This document shows, piece after piece, positions 23,674 to 32,427 of a stretch of 45,344 nt of DNA (within the stretch, counting starts at the first letter, position 1; each line of letters begins with the position of its first letter). The position numbers and the translations under genes are program-made. Origin of the DNA: Cyclobacteriaceae bacterium (GTDB lineage Bacteria; Bacteroidota; Bacteroidia; Cytophagales; Cyclobacteriaceae); contig JANQKF010000005.1 of assembly GCA_028281285.1 (NCBI GenBank), forward strand, positions 1 through 45,344, given 5' to 3'. A model generated the notes under the pieces. It worked only from the letters and a program-made list of their open reading frames with translations. It was not told the origin of the DNA and searched no databases.

Positions 23674-26064
23674 TTATACTGCCGGAGCAGGTTGTAATTT
23701 TTGTTGAACTTGTGATTTTTTCTCCTTCACGTCCTGAGCTCGTTTTGTCGGAGAGAGCATCAGAAGTGCCGGAAGCATTAGGAAATCCAGGATCAAAGCA
23801 AAGGCAATGATGATCACGGTGATCTTAGCCATGTCTGAATTGAGGCCGAAATTGGATTGGGCGAGTACCAGGAACCCGGCCACCAACACAAAACTTGTAA
23901 CCAACAGTGCCTGTCCTACTGTAGAGAAGGCGTATCGAACGGCATCTTCCGGTGATTTACCTAACTCTCTTCTTGCTCTTAAATACTTTGATAGGAAGTG
24001 AACGGTGTCGTCCACTATAATTCCTAGTGTCATCCCGAATACAATGGATATTCCTGTGTTGACGTAGCCATAGAGCAATGCCCACATGCCGAGGCCTGCG
24101 ATCACAGGAGTGATATTCGGGATCAAACTGATCAATCCGAATTTCCCACTCCGAATGGCAAAGCCCAGCACAAGCGATATCAGTAGCAAAGCGATGGCCG
24201 TTCCTCTGATCATGCTCATGATCTGCCTTTCGGAAAGATGTGCAAACATCATCGTGCTACTCACTCCTTCGGCTTGCATGTATTCAGGAGCATTTTCATT
24301 CAGCCAGTTAGATGCTTCTTCGCTAAATGCGAGCATGCTCTGGGTAGGTATGTTTTCAATGGTCACAATGACCCTGGTTTCCGATTTATCAACATTCACC
24401 TGGTTGTTGAGGTCCAAACCAAATGGTAATGACATTTCATAAAGCAGCAGGTATTGTGCTGCCTCTTCTCTGTTATCAGGCATTCGATAGTAGGACAAAT
24501 CATCCCCATGCATCGATTTATTGACTTGCTCCATTACTTCAGTGAATGCGTTTACATGCACCACCTCTTCTTTGGAATAGAGCCAATCTTCAAATTCCTT
24601 TAACTTATTGAGGTAGGCAGGATCGTTGATTCCCCCTTCTTCAGATGCTCCGACAGAGAATTCCACGGTATAGATACCTGTGAGATTGTCAGAGATATAG
24701 TCAGTATCTGCTCTGAATGGCACACTCTTGCTGAAGTATTTGATGAACTCATCATTCAATTCATTTTTGAATACCAATACTGAGCTAATCAGGATGAATA
24801 GCGATGTAGCTATAATCACGGGCCTTTTTCTACTGATGACAAACTCAGCTAATCTTTCCAGGAAAGGACTTTTACCTTCTTTAGGCACCCTGGCCTTGAC
24901 TTTTACCGGTAAGATTGCCAGTAATGCAGGCAGAGTCAGTGTGGAGTAAAGGAAAGCTGCCATCATTCCCACAGAGGTGAGATTGCCTAAGTCTCTGAAC
25001 GGAGGTGAGTCCGAGAAATTCATGGATAGGAATCCTATCACAGTTGTGATACTGGTGATGAATACAGGCATAAAATTCAATCGGAGCGATTCGATAATTG
25101 CCTCGCGTTTACCCATCCCCTTCTTCATCTGTTGAATGACGGTAATGAGTACGTGAATACTATCTGCAACCGCCAGTGTCAGAATTATATTGATAAAGGC
25201 TCCAGATGGGGGAGTCAACCCGATGCCCATATAGGCCCCAAAACCCATTGCAGTCATGATAGAAAGCACAATGACCAATAGCGTTGAAAAGGTACCCGAC
25301 AGCGTTCTGGTGGTAAGAAAAATTGTAATGATTACAATTAAGAACATCAAAGGGGTCAGGGTCATAAAGTCGCCATTGGCTGCTTCAAAAAAGGCACTGT
25401 TCATCATCACCATCCCTGAAAGCCTGGTCTCCAGGTTCGGATATTTTGCCTCAAGATTGGCCACCATTTCACGGACGTAAGCCGCCACTTCCGCACTCTC
25501 ACCATTATCTTGTGTGGGGAGCCGGACCGTGACATTGACGGCCGTAACCGAAGCATCTTCATTAACAAGGCGCTTCACCAACCTTGGGTCAGTCGTAGCG
25601 ATTTCCCTAAGCTCTGCCAACTCCTCATCACTTTTGCTAGCCGCATCTGCAATAAGGTCATCTACATAAAGGTCGTCATCAACAGCCCTTGTGTATTGAA
25701 AGTTGGTTATGGCATCCACTCTGCTGGAATGAGGAGTTTGCCATGAATTGGCTGTTAGTTCCTCCACTGCCGTTAGTGTTTCCCTGGTGAAGACATCTCC
25801 ATCCTTGGGAGAGATGACAATCAATACATTGTCATCCTTTGTATACTTATTCTGTAGACCATCATAGGCTAAAAGCTGAGGATTGTCCTCGCTAAAGAAA
25901 ACATGATAGTCACTATTAAAGCCCATTTGTCCTCCGGAACCGAAGGCCATGGCAAGCAATAATGTTCCAATCAGGACCGGCCATTTATACTTGACCACTT
26001 TTTCTCCCCAGACCTGTCCAAATTGTCTGGAGCGTTCTTTCAAATTCTGCATTTGATCTTTCAT
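23674..26064 (-). CDS. RND/MMPL-family transporter
   Basis: 796 residues with the duplicated RND layout: TM1 (WPVLIGTLLLAMAFGSGG), a periplasmic loop of ~200 residues, five TM segments, and the same again. Proton-relay-type acidic residues appear in TM4 and TM10 (LTLAVADSIHVLI and GIIVDDTVHFLSKY). The family exports lipids and other hydrophobic molecules in the inner membrane. It is the first gene of a three-gene operon and lies 114 bp downstream of marR, with a MarR-type operator between them. HpnN-like hopanoid or other lipid export is possible, but nothing here fixes the substrate. Confidence 0.88.
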   Translation of the reverse strand: MKDQMQNLKERSRQFGQVWGEKVVKYKWPVLIGTLLLAMAFGSGGQMGFNSDYHVFFSEDNPQLLAYDGLQNKYTKDDNVLIVISPKDGDVFTRETLTAVEELTANSWQTPHSSRVDAITNFQYTRAVDDDLYVDDLIADAASKSDEELAELREIATTDPRLVKRLVNEDASVTAVNVTVRLPTQDNGESAEVAAYVREMVANLEAKYPNLETRLSGMVMMNSAFFEAANGDFMTLTPLMFLIVIITIFLTTRTLSGTFSTLLVIVLSIMTAMGFGAYMGIGLTPPSGAFINIILTLAVADSIHVLITVIQQMKKGMGKREAIIESLRLNFMPVFITSITTVIGFLSMNFSDSPPFRDLGNLTSVGMMAAFLYSTLTLPALLAILPVKVKARVPKEGKSPFLERLAEFVISRKRPVIIATSLFILISSVLVFKNELNDEFIKYFSKSVPFRADTDYISDNLTGIYTVEFSVGASEEGGINDPAYLNKLKEFEDWLYSKEEVVHVNAFTEVMEQVNKSMHGDDLSYYRMPDNREEAAQYLLLYEMSLPFGLDLNNQVNVDKSETRVIVTIENIPTQSMLAFSEEASNWLNENAPEYMQAEGVSSTMMFAHLSERQIMSMIRGTAIALLLISLVLGFAIRSGKFGLISLIPNITPVIAGLGMWALLYGYVNTGISIVFGMTLGIIVDDTVHFLSKYLRARRELGKSPEDAVRYAFSTVGQALLVTSFVLVAGFLVLAQSNFGLNSDMAKITVIIIAFALILDFLMLPALLMLSPTKRAQDVKEKKSQVQQKLQPAPAV

Positions 26065-26143
26065 CTGTGTAGTTGATTATCTTTTGGGATCTCGATTGTT
26101 TGAGAATCGTATTCTTCGAGTGTTGTATATTATGTAATTCGGA

Positions 26144-26162
26144 TATTACGAAATTCGAAATA
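26144..26162. promoter_or_regulatory. Putative MarR operator B (before the MMPL gene)
   Basis: TATTACG-AAATT-CGAAATA matches operator A at 26686 in 13 of 14 arm bases with the same 5-nt spacer. It lies between the marR stop and the transporter start. Confidence 0.6.
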
Positions 26163-26178
26163 TATAGTTAAAAAAATA

Positions 26179-26661
26179 TCAGACGAATTGGCCTGCTTTT
26201 ATTTGGAAGTCGAGGTTTCTGGTAGCCTTTTGCATGAGACGGATGAATTCATCTTTCTCTGCTTCTTCAAACCCTTCCAGGATATGATACCCGAATTTTA
26301 CCATTGTTTGTTCCAATAATTCGAACAACTCACCACCGTACTTACTCAGGCCAATTCTCACGATTCGTCTATCTTCTTCCGAGTAAAAGCGCATCAGGTA
26401 GCCTTTAGTGACTAGTTTATCCACAATGCCCGTGGCAGTACTCATGGGTACTTTCATAAATTCAGCTATTTCAGACATGATCAGAGACTTATGCTTCCCA
26501 AGTAGAACCACCAATCCAAACTCTCGTTTGGAAATGTCCTTCGTGGCCTCAATGCATGTACTGTCTACCTCTTGCATTTTCATTAAAAGCATTTCCAATG
26601 CTTCGGTAAACTGTTTCACCTGAGATTCACTCGTGCTCATAATCATCTCCTCGAACTTCAT
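26179..26661 (-). CDS. MarR-family transcriptional regulator
   Basis: 160 residues with the MarR winged helix (KHKSLIMSEIAEFMKVPMSTATGIVDKLVTKGYLMRFYSEEDRRIVRIGLSKYG). The DxR wing motif (EEDRR) is present. It is expected to repress its own promoter and the RND operon downstream and to respond to a small hydrophobic ligand. A perfect palindrome 25 bp before its start overlaps a TACTTTTG -7 box, and a second near-identical site precedes the transporter. Confidence 0.92.
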   Translation of the reverse strand: MKFEEMIMSTSESQVKQFTEALEMLLMKMQEVDSTCIEATKDISKREFGLVVLLGKHKSLIMSEIAEFMKVPMSTATGIVDKLVTKGYLMRFYSEEDRRIVRIGLSKYGGELFELLEQTMVKFGYHILEGFEEAEKDEFIRLMQKATRNLDFQIKAGQFV

Positions 26662-26679
26662 AATGCCTACTTAACGACA

Positions 26680-26704
26680 CAAAAGTATTTCGAGTTCCGA
26701 AATA
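26680..26704 (-). promoter_or_regulatory. marR promoter -7 box and operator A
   Basis: The palindrome TATTTCG-AGTTC-CGAAATA (26686-26704) has perfect 7-bp arms. On the minus strand it runs directly into TACTTTTG (26687-26680), a full match to the Bacteroidota -7 consensus TAnnTTTG. Confidence 0.65.
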
Positions 26705-26919
26705 TTAAAATTTTTTAACTATTTATTTTTTCTCAATCGACACAATTGAGTGTTATTCTTCATTTCAATTGTATCTGATGTGATTTCAAATATCTAAGTT
26801 TTGTATAAAAGCACACCAGTCAAAGCATTGTTTTTGACAGAAGGTTATGTTTTTCCGAAGTTACTGTAACGAATTGAAGAGTATTGAGTCTTTGGTTAGA
26901 GTCGATAAACTATAACACC

Positions 26920-29322
26920 ATGGTCAAGAACTACATAAAAATTGCAATCCGATCTTTGCTGAAGCACAAGGTCTATGCTTTTCTAAACATTTTCGGACTA
27001 ACGATTGGAATCACATGTTCATTGTTAATATTCCTTTATGTACAGGATGAACTCACCTATGATCACAACCATAGCCAGGCAGATAATATCTACAGAGTGG
27101 CCTGTGAGTACTTTCTACCCAATGATGGAGGTTCCGAAAAATGGGCCCGTACATCCGGAGTTGTAGCACAGTATTTCGTCAAGGACTATCCTGAGATTGA
27201 GTCTTCAGTGAGATTCAGAAGAACACCGAATGTGGTGGTGGAGAAGGCCAATTCGAACGAAAAATTCTATGAAACCATAGTTTACGCTGACTCTAACATT
27301 TTTGAGATGTTCGATTTTCCCCTTTTGGAAGGGGATCCCGAGTTGGCATTAAAAGACCCGTTTACGGCTGTTATTACAGAAGAAATCGCGATCAAGTACT
27401 ATGGTCGAAAAGATGTGGTGGGGGAAGTCTTGAAATTTCCAAATTCGGATTCTCAAGTCAGAGTTTCGGGAATATTGGCCCCAATTCCTGCAAATAGCCA
27501 TCTGAAGTTTGGTATTTTAATATCCTATGAAACTCTCCGCGCGACTAATCGCATTTCGAATAGTTGGTGGGGTTTCAATGCCTTTACCTATCTAAAAGTT
27601 ACCCCTGGTACGGATCCTATTGCATTGGAAAAAAAGATCAAGCGTATCTCAGCCAACTATATATTGAGTCAGGAGACTGGTTCTGGTTATCGTCAAGAAT
27701 ATTACCTAACAGCGCTGAAGGATATTCATCTCAAATCCAACTATAGGGCTGAATTTGAAACCAATGGCAACGAATCCTACGTGTACATTTTCTCCTCCGT
27801 GGGCCTGTTTATTTTGGTGATCGCCTGTATCAATTTTATGAACCTGGCAACAGCGAGATCGGTGAGCAGGGCCAAAGAAGTTGGTGTCAGAAAAGTAGTC
27901 GGTGCATATCGAAAACACTTGGTATCTCAATTTTTGAGTGAATCGATTTTTATGGCCTTTGTGGCGCTGTTGTTATCTATCGGACTCGTGTTGCTGGCAT
28001 TGCCGATTCTGAATTCATTTACAGGTAAAGAGATGACTTTTGACCCGATAGGTAATTCAATGCTCGGATTCGCGCTCTTGGGAATTACTGTATTTGTGGG
28101 CCTCCTTTCAGGAAGTTATCCGGCATTGGTTTTATCATCATTTCGTCCTACCCAGACTCTAAAGGGAAGCTTCAAAACATCCGGAAAGGGAACGGTGCTC
28201 AGGAAAGGATTGGTAGTGGTGCAGTTCTTGATCTCAATTGGATTGATTATTTCAACCCTGGTGGTTTTCAATCAACTCAGTCACATGAGGGATTTAGAGC
28301 TCGGTTTCCAAAAGGAACGAATGATTTTTATTCCAACGCGGTTCGGGCCGGGAACGACAGAGACCTTCCAGGTGCTAAAAGATCGATTAGAACAATTTCC
28401 AGAGGTATCCGGGGCCGCGCTTTCTTCTGGGGTACCGGGCAGAGAAATGGGTAATAACGTGGTTCGATTAGGCTGGGATCAGAATGCTGATTGGAGTGAT
28501 ATGAGATTCATCACTGTAGATTACGATTTCTTAAAACTCTATGACCTTGAGTTGGTGGCAGGAAGAGGCTTTAGCCGTGATTTTGGAACGGATCGAAATG
28601 AGGGATTCCTTTTGAATGAATCAGGAGTGAACCGATTAGGGTTTGAGAGTCCCGAAGCGGCCATTGGTAAACAGCTGGCCTGGCAGAACCGTCAGGGACG
28701 AGTGATAGGCGTACTCAAGGATTTCTATTATATGTCAGTACAGAATGAAATCGAACCCTTCATAGTTCCGATGCAGCACAATCAGCCGGCTTATCTATCA
28801 GTTAAAGTGGAGACGGCCAATTTCAGGAATGTGATGAACAGAATCGAGGAGACGTTCAAGGATATAATGCCGAATAGAATCTTTGAGTACTCCTTCCTTG
28901 ATCAGGATTTCGATCGTCAGTACGTAGCAGAGGAGAAATTCAGCAATGTATTTACATTTTTTGCAATCATAGCCATTCTCATTGCATGCCTTGGCCTGTA
29001 CGGACTTGCAGCTTTCACCGCACAACAAAAGGTGAAGGAAATCGGGATCAGAAAGGTGCTTGGGGCAACAGAAACCGGTGTTGTGTTCTTACTCTCCAAG
29101 GATTTTATCAAACTGGTGTTGATGTCATTTATAATTGCTGCTCCTGCCGCTTATTTCCTGATGACATCGTGGCTTAAAGACTTTGCCGAACGTGTGAATA
29201 TTGGGGCCAGCGTCTTCCTGATTGCAGCCGGTATCTCAGTATTTATTGCGGTAATCACAGTGAGTTATCAGTCGATAAAAGCCGCTTTTACTAATCCAGT
29301 CAAAGCGTTGCGCTACGAATAA
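26920..29322 (+). CDS. MacB/FtsX-type ABC transporter permease
   Basis: 800 residues from the ATG at 26920 (MVKNYIKIAIRSLLKHK). Two MacB periplasmic core plus FtsX units: TM1 (AFLNIFGLTIGITCSLLIFLYV), a periplasmic core, three TMs around residues 290-400 (ACINFMNLATARSVSRAKEVGVRKVVGA), then a repeat with TM5 at ~430, a second core and three C-terminal TMs (IACLGLYGLAAFTAQQKVKEIGIRKVLGAT). No ATPase gene adjoins it. This double-FtsX form is common in Cytophagales and is thought to act in export or mechanotransmission; the substrate is unknown. A terminator follows immediately. Confidence 0.9.
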   Translation: MVKNYIKIAIRSLLKHKVYAFLNIFGLTIGITCSLLIFLYVQDELTYDHNHSQADNIYRVACEYFLPNDGGSEKWARTSGVVAQYFVKDYPEIESSVRFRRTPNVVVEKANSNEKFYETIVYADSNIFEMFDFPLLEGDPELALKDPFTAVITEEIAIKYYGRKDVVGEVLKFPNSDSQVRVSGILAPIPANSHLKFGILISYETLRATNRISNSWWGFNAFTYLKVTPGTDPIALEKKIKRISANYILSQETGSGYRQEYYLTALKDIHLKSNYRAEFETNGNESYVYIFSSVGLFILVIACINFMNLATARSVSRAKEVGVRKVVGAYRKHLVSQFLSESIFMAFVALLLSIGLVLLALPILNSFTGKEMTFDPIGNSMLGFALLGITVFVGLLSGSYPALVLSSFRPTQTLKGSFKTSGKGTVLRKGLVVVQFLISIGLIISTLVVFNQLSHMRDLELGFQKERMIFIPTRFGPGTTETFQVLKDRLEQFPEVSGAALSSGVPGREMGNNVVRLGWDQNADWSDMRFITVDYDFLKLYDLELVAGRGFSRDFGTDRNEGFLLNESGVNRLGFESPEAAIGKQLAWQNRQGRVIGVLKDFYYMSVQNEIEPFIVPMQHNQPAYLSVKVETANFRNVMNRIEETFKDIMPNRIFEYSFLDQDFDRQYVAEEKFSNVFTFFAIIAILIACLGLYGLAAFTAQQKVKEIGIRKVLGATETGVVFLLSKDFIKLVLMSFIIAAPAAYFLMTSWLKDFAERVNIGASVFLIAAGISVFIAVITVSYQSIKAAFTNPVKALRYE

Positions 29323-29328
29323 CAGTTC

Positions 29329-29355
29329 AATGCCCTGTAATCGGGGCATTTTTTT
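29329..29355 (+). terminator. Rho-independent terminator after the first permease
   Basis: AATGCCC / GGGCATT stem with a seven-T tail, 7 nt after the stop codon. Confidence 0.85.
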
Positions 29356-29365
29356 CGAGTATTAT

Positions 29366-29417
29366 GTATGCAAATAAGCAACTAATCGTTAGGTTTATTG
29401 TCTAGTATACAAATAAG
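29366..29417. promoter_or_regulatory. Paired direct repeats before padR, putative PadR operators
   Basis: GTATGCAAATAAG (29366-29378) and GTATACAAATAAG (29405-29417) differ in one base and are 39 bp apart. The second ends 8 bp before the padR start codon, suggesting autorepression. Confidence 0.5.
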
Positions 29418-29425
29418 ACACAAAT

Positions 29426-29764
29426 ATGAAAGGAACAAACCTCGGAGAATTTGAAGAGCTCGTACTTCTTGTGGTGGTGGCCAGGCCTGAAGACGCCTAC
29501 AGTGTTGCGATTGCCAGAACCATACTCGAAGTATCGAATCGAAAAGTGGTGCATAGTGTTGTTCATGCATCTCTCAATAGGCTCAACAAGAAAGGTTTTG
29601 TCACTTCGGAGATGAAGGAAGGCACAGCTGAAAGGGGAGGGCGCAGCAAGAGGGTTTATAAAGTTACGGCAGCCGGTATGCGTGCTCTGGAAGATGTAAA
29701 GGCACAGCGCGATAAACTGTGGAATATGATCTCTCCTGCCGGATTGGTCAAAGTATATGGCTGA
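29426..29764 (+). CDS. PadR-family transcriptional regulator
   Basis: 112 residues of PadR winged-helix type (GEFEELVLLVVVARPEDAYSVAIARTILE, VHASLNRLNKKGFVTSEMKEGTAERGGRSKRVYKVTAAGMRALE). It overlaps the next gene, an FtsX-type permease, by 8 bp (ATG at 29757 inside its last codons), so regulator and transporter are coupled. The pairing of PadR with a prefix-domain permease recurs in Bacteroidota. Confidence 0.92.
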   Translation: MKGTNLGEFEELVLLVVVARPEDAYSVAIARTILEVSNRKVVHSVVHASLNRLNKKGFVTSEMKEGTAERGGRSKRVYKVTAAGMRALEDVKAQRDKLWNMISPAGLVKVYG

Positions 29765-32387
29765 AGTCAAAAACCATAAGCCGCCCCGATGGGCTGATAA
29801 ATTCCTGGAGTGGTATTGCTCACCCGATCAGATAGATGACGTTCAGGGAGCTTTATACGAATACTTTTTCGAAAGAGTCAATGATGGTCGGGTCAAAGAA
29901 GCCAGAAGAATGTTCGTCATAGATGTATTCACCCACTTCAGACCACATATCATTAAAAGAAACAGACAACAATACAGAAACAACAACATAACGATGCTCA
30001 AAAACAATATCAAAATTTCGGTCAGAAGCCTGTGGAAGCATAAACTAACCACGGTCTTGAATGTATTAGGTCTCACCATCGGAATATCATGTTTTATGAT
30101 CATTATGATTTGGGTGAATAATGAGAAGAGCTTTGATTCATTTCATTCCAAAGCGGATCGTATCTATAGAATTTCCAACACGTTCACCAGTGAGAGTGAG
30201 CAATTCAGCCAAGCACCTTCCGGGCCAGCGCTTGGCGCACAACTACATAAGCTCTACGCTCAGGTGGAGAATGGAGTGCGTGTGGGTAATAACAGTGCAC
30301 AGATACGAGTAGGTGACAACAACTACTTTGAGAATAACATGGCAATTGTGGATGCTTCATTTTCAGAAGTATTTGATTTTAAGGTGTTGAGAGGTGTGCC
30401 ATCTGATTTTTTCAAGGAAATAAACTCACTGGTGATCACAGAGTCTATTGCAAAAAAATACTTTGGTAGCGATGATCCAATTGGGAAGCTGGTGACCATG
30501 GATGGCCAATTCCCTATGACCATCACAGGCCTCATGGAAGACCCACCATCTAATTCTCAAATTCAATTCGACATGCTTATATCCATGGAATTTGTAAAAA
30601 GCAATTGGAATCAACCCAATATGGATGACAACTGGGGAGGCGGCTGGTTTCACACCTATTTGCTTTTGGAAGATGGAGTCGATCCCAAAGTACTTCAAGA
30701 AGATATTACGCGCTTCATCAAAGATAAGCTGACGTGGTTTACAGAGCGCAACATGTCATATGCCTATTTCCTTCAGCCCATCAAATCAATACATCTTGAA
30801 TCGAATTTGCGATATGATTTTGGAAATAACGGCAGTACACAGAATGTATCAATATTTACAGCTGTGGCCATAATTGTGCTGTTACTCGCTTGTATCAATT
30901 ATATCAATTTGACCACGGCCAATGCGGTCAAAAGATCAAAAGAGATCGGTATCAAGAAGGTGATGGGTGCACTCAGGAAGCAGCTTTTCGCCCAATATCT
31001 TGTTGAATCAGTGTTGGTGGTGTTATTCGCTACTGCTTTGTCGATCGGAATAGTATACCTCTCTCTGCCTCAATTTGAATCATTTATTGGCTACACGATC
31101 CCATTTGAACCCGGTACAGTACTGATTGGAATTGTGGTGATGAGTGTGATCATTCTTGGGGTAGTCTCCGGGTTGTTCCCAGCCGCGACAATCTCATCCT
31201 TCAAGTCGTTGGATGTAATGAGAGGAAAACTAAGTTCTGGTTCAAAGGGAGGCCGGATTCGAAAGGCTTTAGTGATCTTTCAGTTTACAGCTACTGTGAT
31301 TCTAATTATTTCCATAATTACGGTTAGTCGTCAGATGAATTTTATCCTGAATCAGGATTTAGGGATGGCTACGCACGAAGTAATTGCTATAAATTTTCGG
31401 GGCATTCAGGAAGTGCGTGATAATAGTCAGGTATTGACCGACAGACTTTTAGAGAATCCTCAAATTAAGGCAGTTTCCTTCCAACGTAGGGCGTATCCTG
31501 TAGGGGGACTAAGCAATGGCACCACAATGGTGGAAACCGGAGATGGTAATAAGGTCTCTTCAAGTCTCTATCATATGTGGGTGGATACCGAATTTGACGA
31601 TGCCTTCGGACTTGAAATGGTCGCAGGGAGATTCTTTTCCAAAGACTTTCCTACGGATACCCTTCAGGCAATAGTTGTCAACGAAGCAGCAGTGGAATCA
31701 TTCGGTTGGGGTCAACCTGAGGATGCGATTGGGAAAGAAATGGGTGGCCAGAATGTAAGAAGGGTGATTGGGGTCGTTAAAAACTTCAATTTTGAAGGAT
31801 TGCATAAGCAAGTCGAAGCGCTACGAATATTACCGGCCCTGGGAAACAACTATGGGACAATGGCGATTCGTGCTGACTTGTCCAATCCGTATGATCTACT
31901 TCGTTCCATTGAAGATACATGGGCAGAGATCAATCCTACCGTTCCATTGGATTACTCATTTATGAATGACGATATAAAGGATCAATATGAAACTGTCTTC
32001 AGCTTCAGGTCAATTTTCTTCTTCTTTTCTACACTTTCAATTGTAATTGCATGCTTGGGCCTGTTTGGATTAGCAACCTCTGCGACCAATCAGAGAATAA
32101 AAGAAATTGGAATTCGAAAAGTTCTTGGAGCTTCAACCTCCGGGCTGATTCAAATGATCAGTACTGATTTTCTGAAGCTGGTGGTATTATCTTCGATTTT
32201 GGCCGCACCAATTGCCTGGTATGGAATGGAGGAGTGGCTGTCGTCCTTTGCCTATAGAATTAGTGTAAGTTGGATATATTTTGTTGGAGCCGGAATTCTT
32301 GCAGTACTGGTTTCGATGCTGACGGTCAGTTACCAAGCCATTAGAGCAGCATATAGCAATCCGACAAAATCGTTAAGGCAAGAATAA
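29757..32387 (+). CDS. MacB/FtsX-type permease with N-terminal prefix domain
   Basis: 876 residues. Residues 1-75 (PPRWADKFLEWYCSPDQIDDVQGALYEYFFER) form the cytosolic permease-prefix domain typical of PadR-linked transporters; a normal permease N-terminus then begins at MLKNNIKISVRSLWKHK. Two MacB core/FtsX units follow, 8 TMs, ending GIRKVLGASTSGLIQMISTDFLKL. It is a full paralogue of the permease at 26920 apart from the prefix. No ATPase is nearby. The substrate is unknown; transcription is presumably set by the PadR protein. Confidence 0.9.
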   Translation: MAEVKNHKPPRWADKFLEWYCSPDQIDDVQGALYEYFFERVNDGRVKEARRMFVIDVFTHFRPHIIKRNRQQYRNNNITMLKNNIKISVRSLWKHKLTTVLNVLGLTIGISCFMIIMIWVNNEKSFDSFHSKADRIYRISNTFTSESEQFSQAPSGPALGAQLHKLYAQVENGVRVGNNSAQIRVGDNNYFENNMAIVDASFSEVFDFKVLRGVPSDFFKEINSLVITESIAKKYFGSDDPIGKLVTMDGQFPMTITGLMEDPPSNSQIQFDMLISMEFVKSNWNQPNMDDNWGGGWFHTYLLLEDGVDPKVLQEDITRFIKDKLTWFTERNMSYAYFLQPIKSIHLESNLRYDFGNNGSTQNVSIFTAVAIIVLLLACINYINLTTANAVKRSKEIGIKKVMGALRKQLFAQYLVESVLVVLFATALSIGIVYLSLPQFESFIGYTIPFEPGTVLIGIVVMSVIILGVVSGLFPAATISSFKSLDVMRGKLSSGSKGGRIRKALVIFQFTATVILIISIITVSRQMNFILNQDLGMATHEVIAINFRGIQEVRDNSQVLTDRLLENPQIKAVSFQRRAYPVGGLSNGTTMVETGDGNKVSSSLYHMWVDTEFDDAFGLEMVAGRFFSKDFPTDTLQAIVVNEAAVESFGWGQPEDAIGKEMGGQNVRRVIGVVKNFNFEGLHKQVEALRILPALGNNYGTMAIRADLSNPYDLLRSIEDTWAEINPTVPLDYSFMNDDIKDQYETVFSFRSIFFFFSTLSIVIACLGLFGLATSATNQRIKEIGIRKVLGASTSGLIQMISTDFLKLVVLSSILAAPIAWYGMEEWLSSFAYRISVSWIYFVGAGILAVLVSMLTVSYQAIRAAYSNPTKSLRQE

Positions 32388-32394
32388 TAAAGGT

Positions 32395-32421
32395 GAGCCC
32401 TGACACGCAATGCCAGGGCTC
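32395..32421. terminator. Hairpin between convergent genes
   Basis: GAGCCCTG / CAGGGCTC perfect 8-bp stem with an 11-nt loop between the permease stop and the T9SS protein stop. T runs are weak, so it may act in either direction with Rho. Confidence 0.6.
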
Positions 32422-32427
32422 AAAGGT

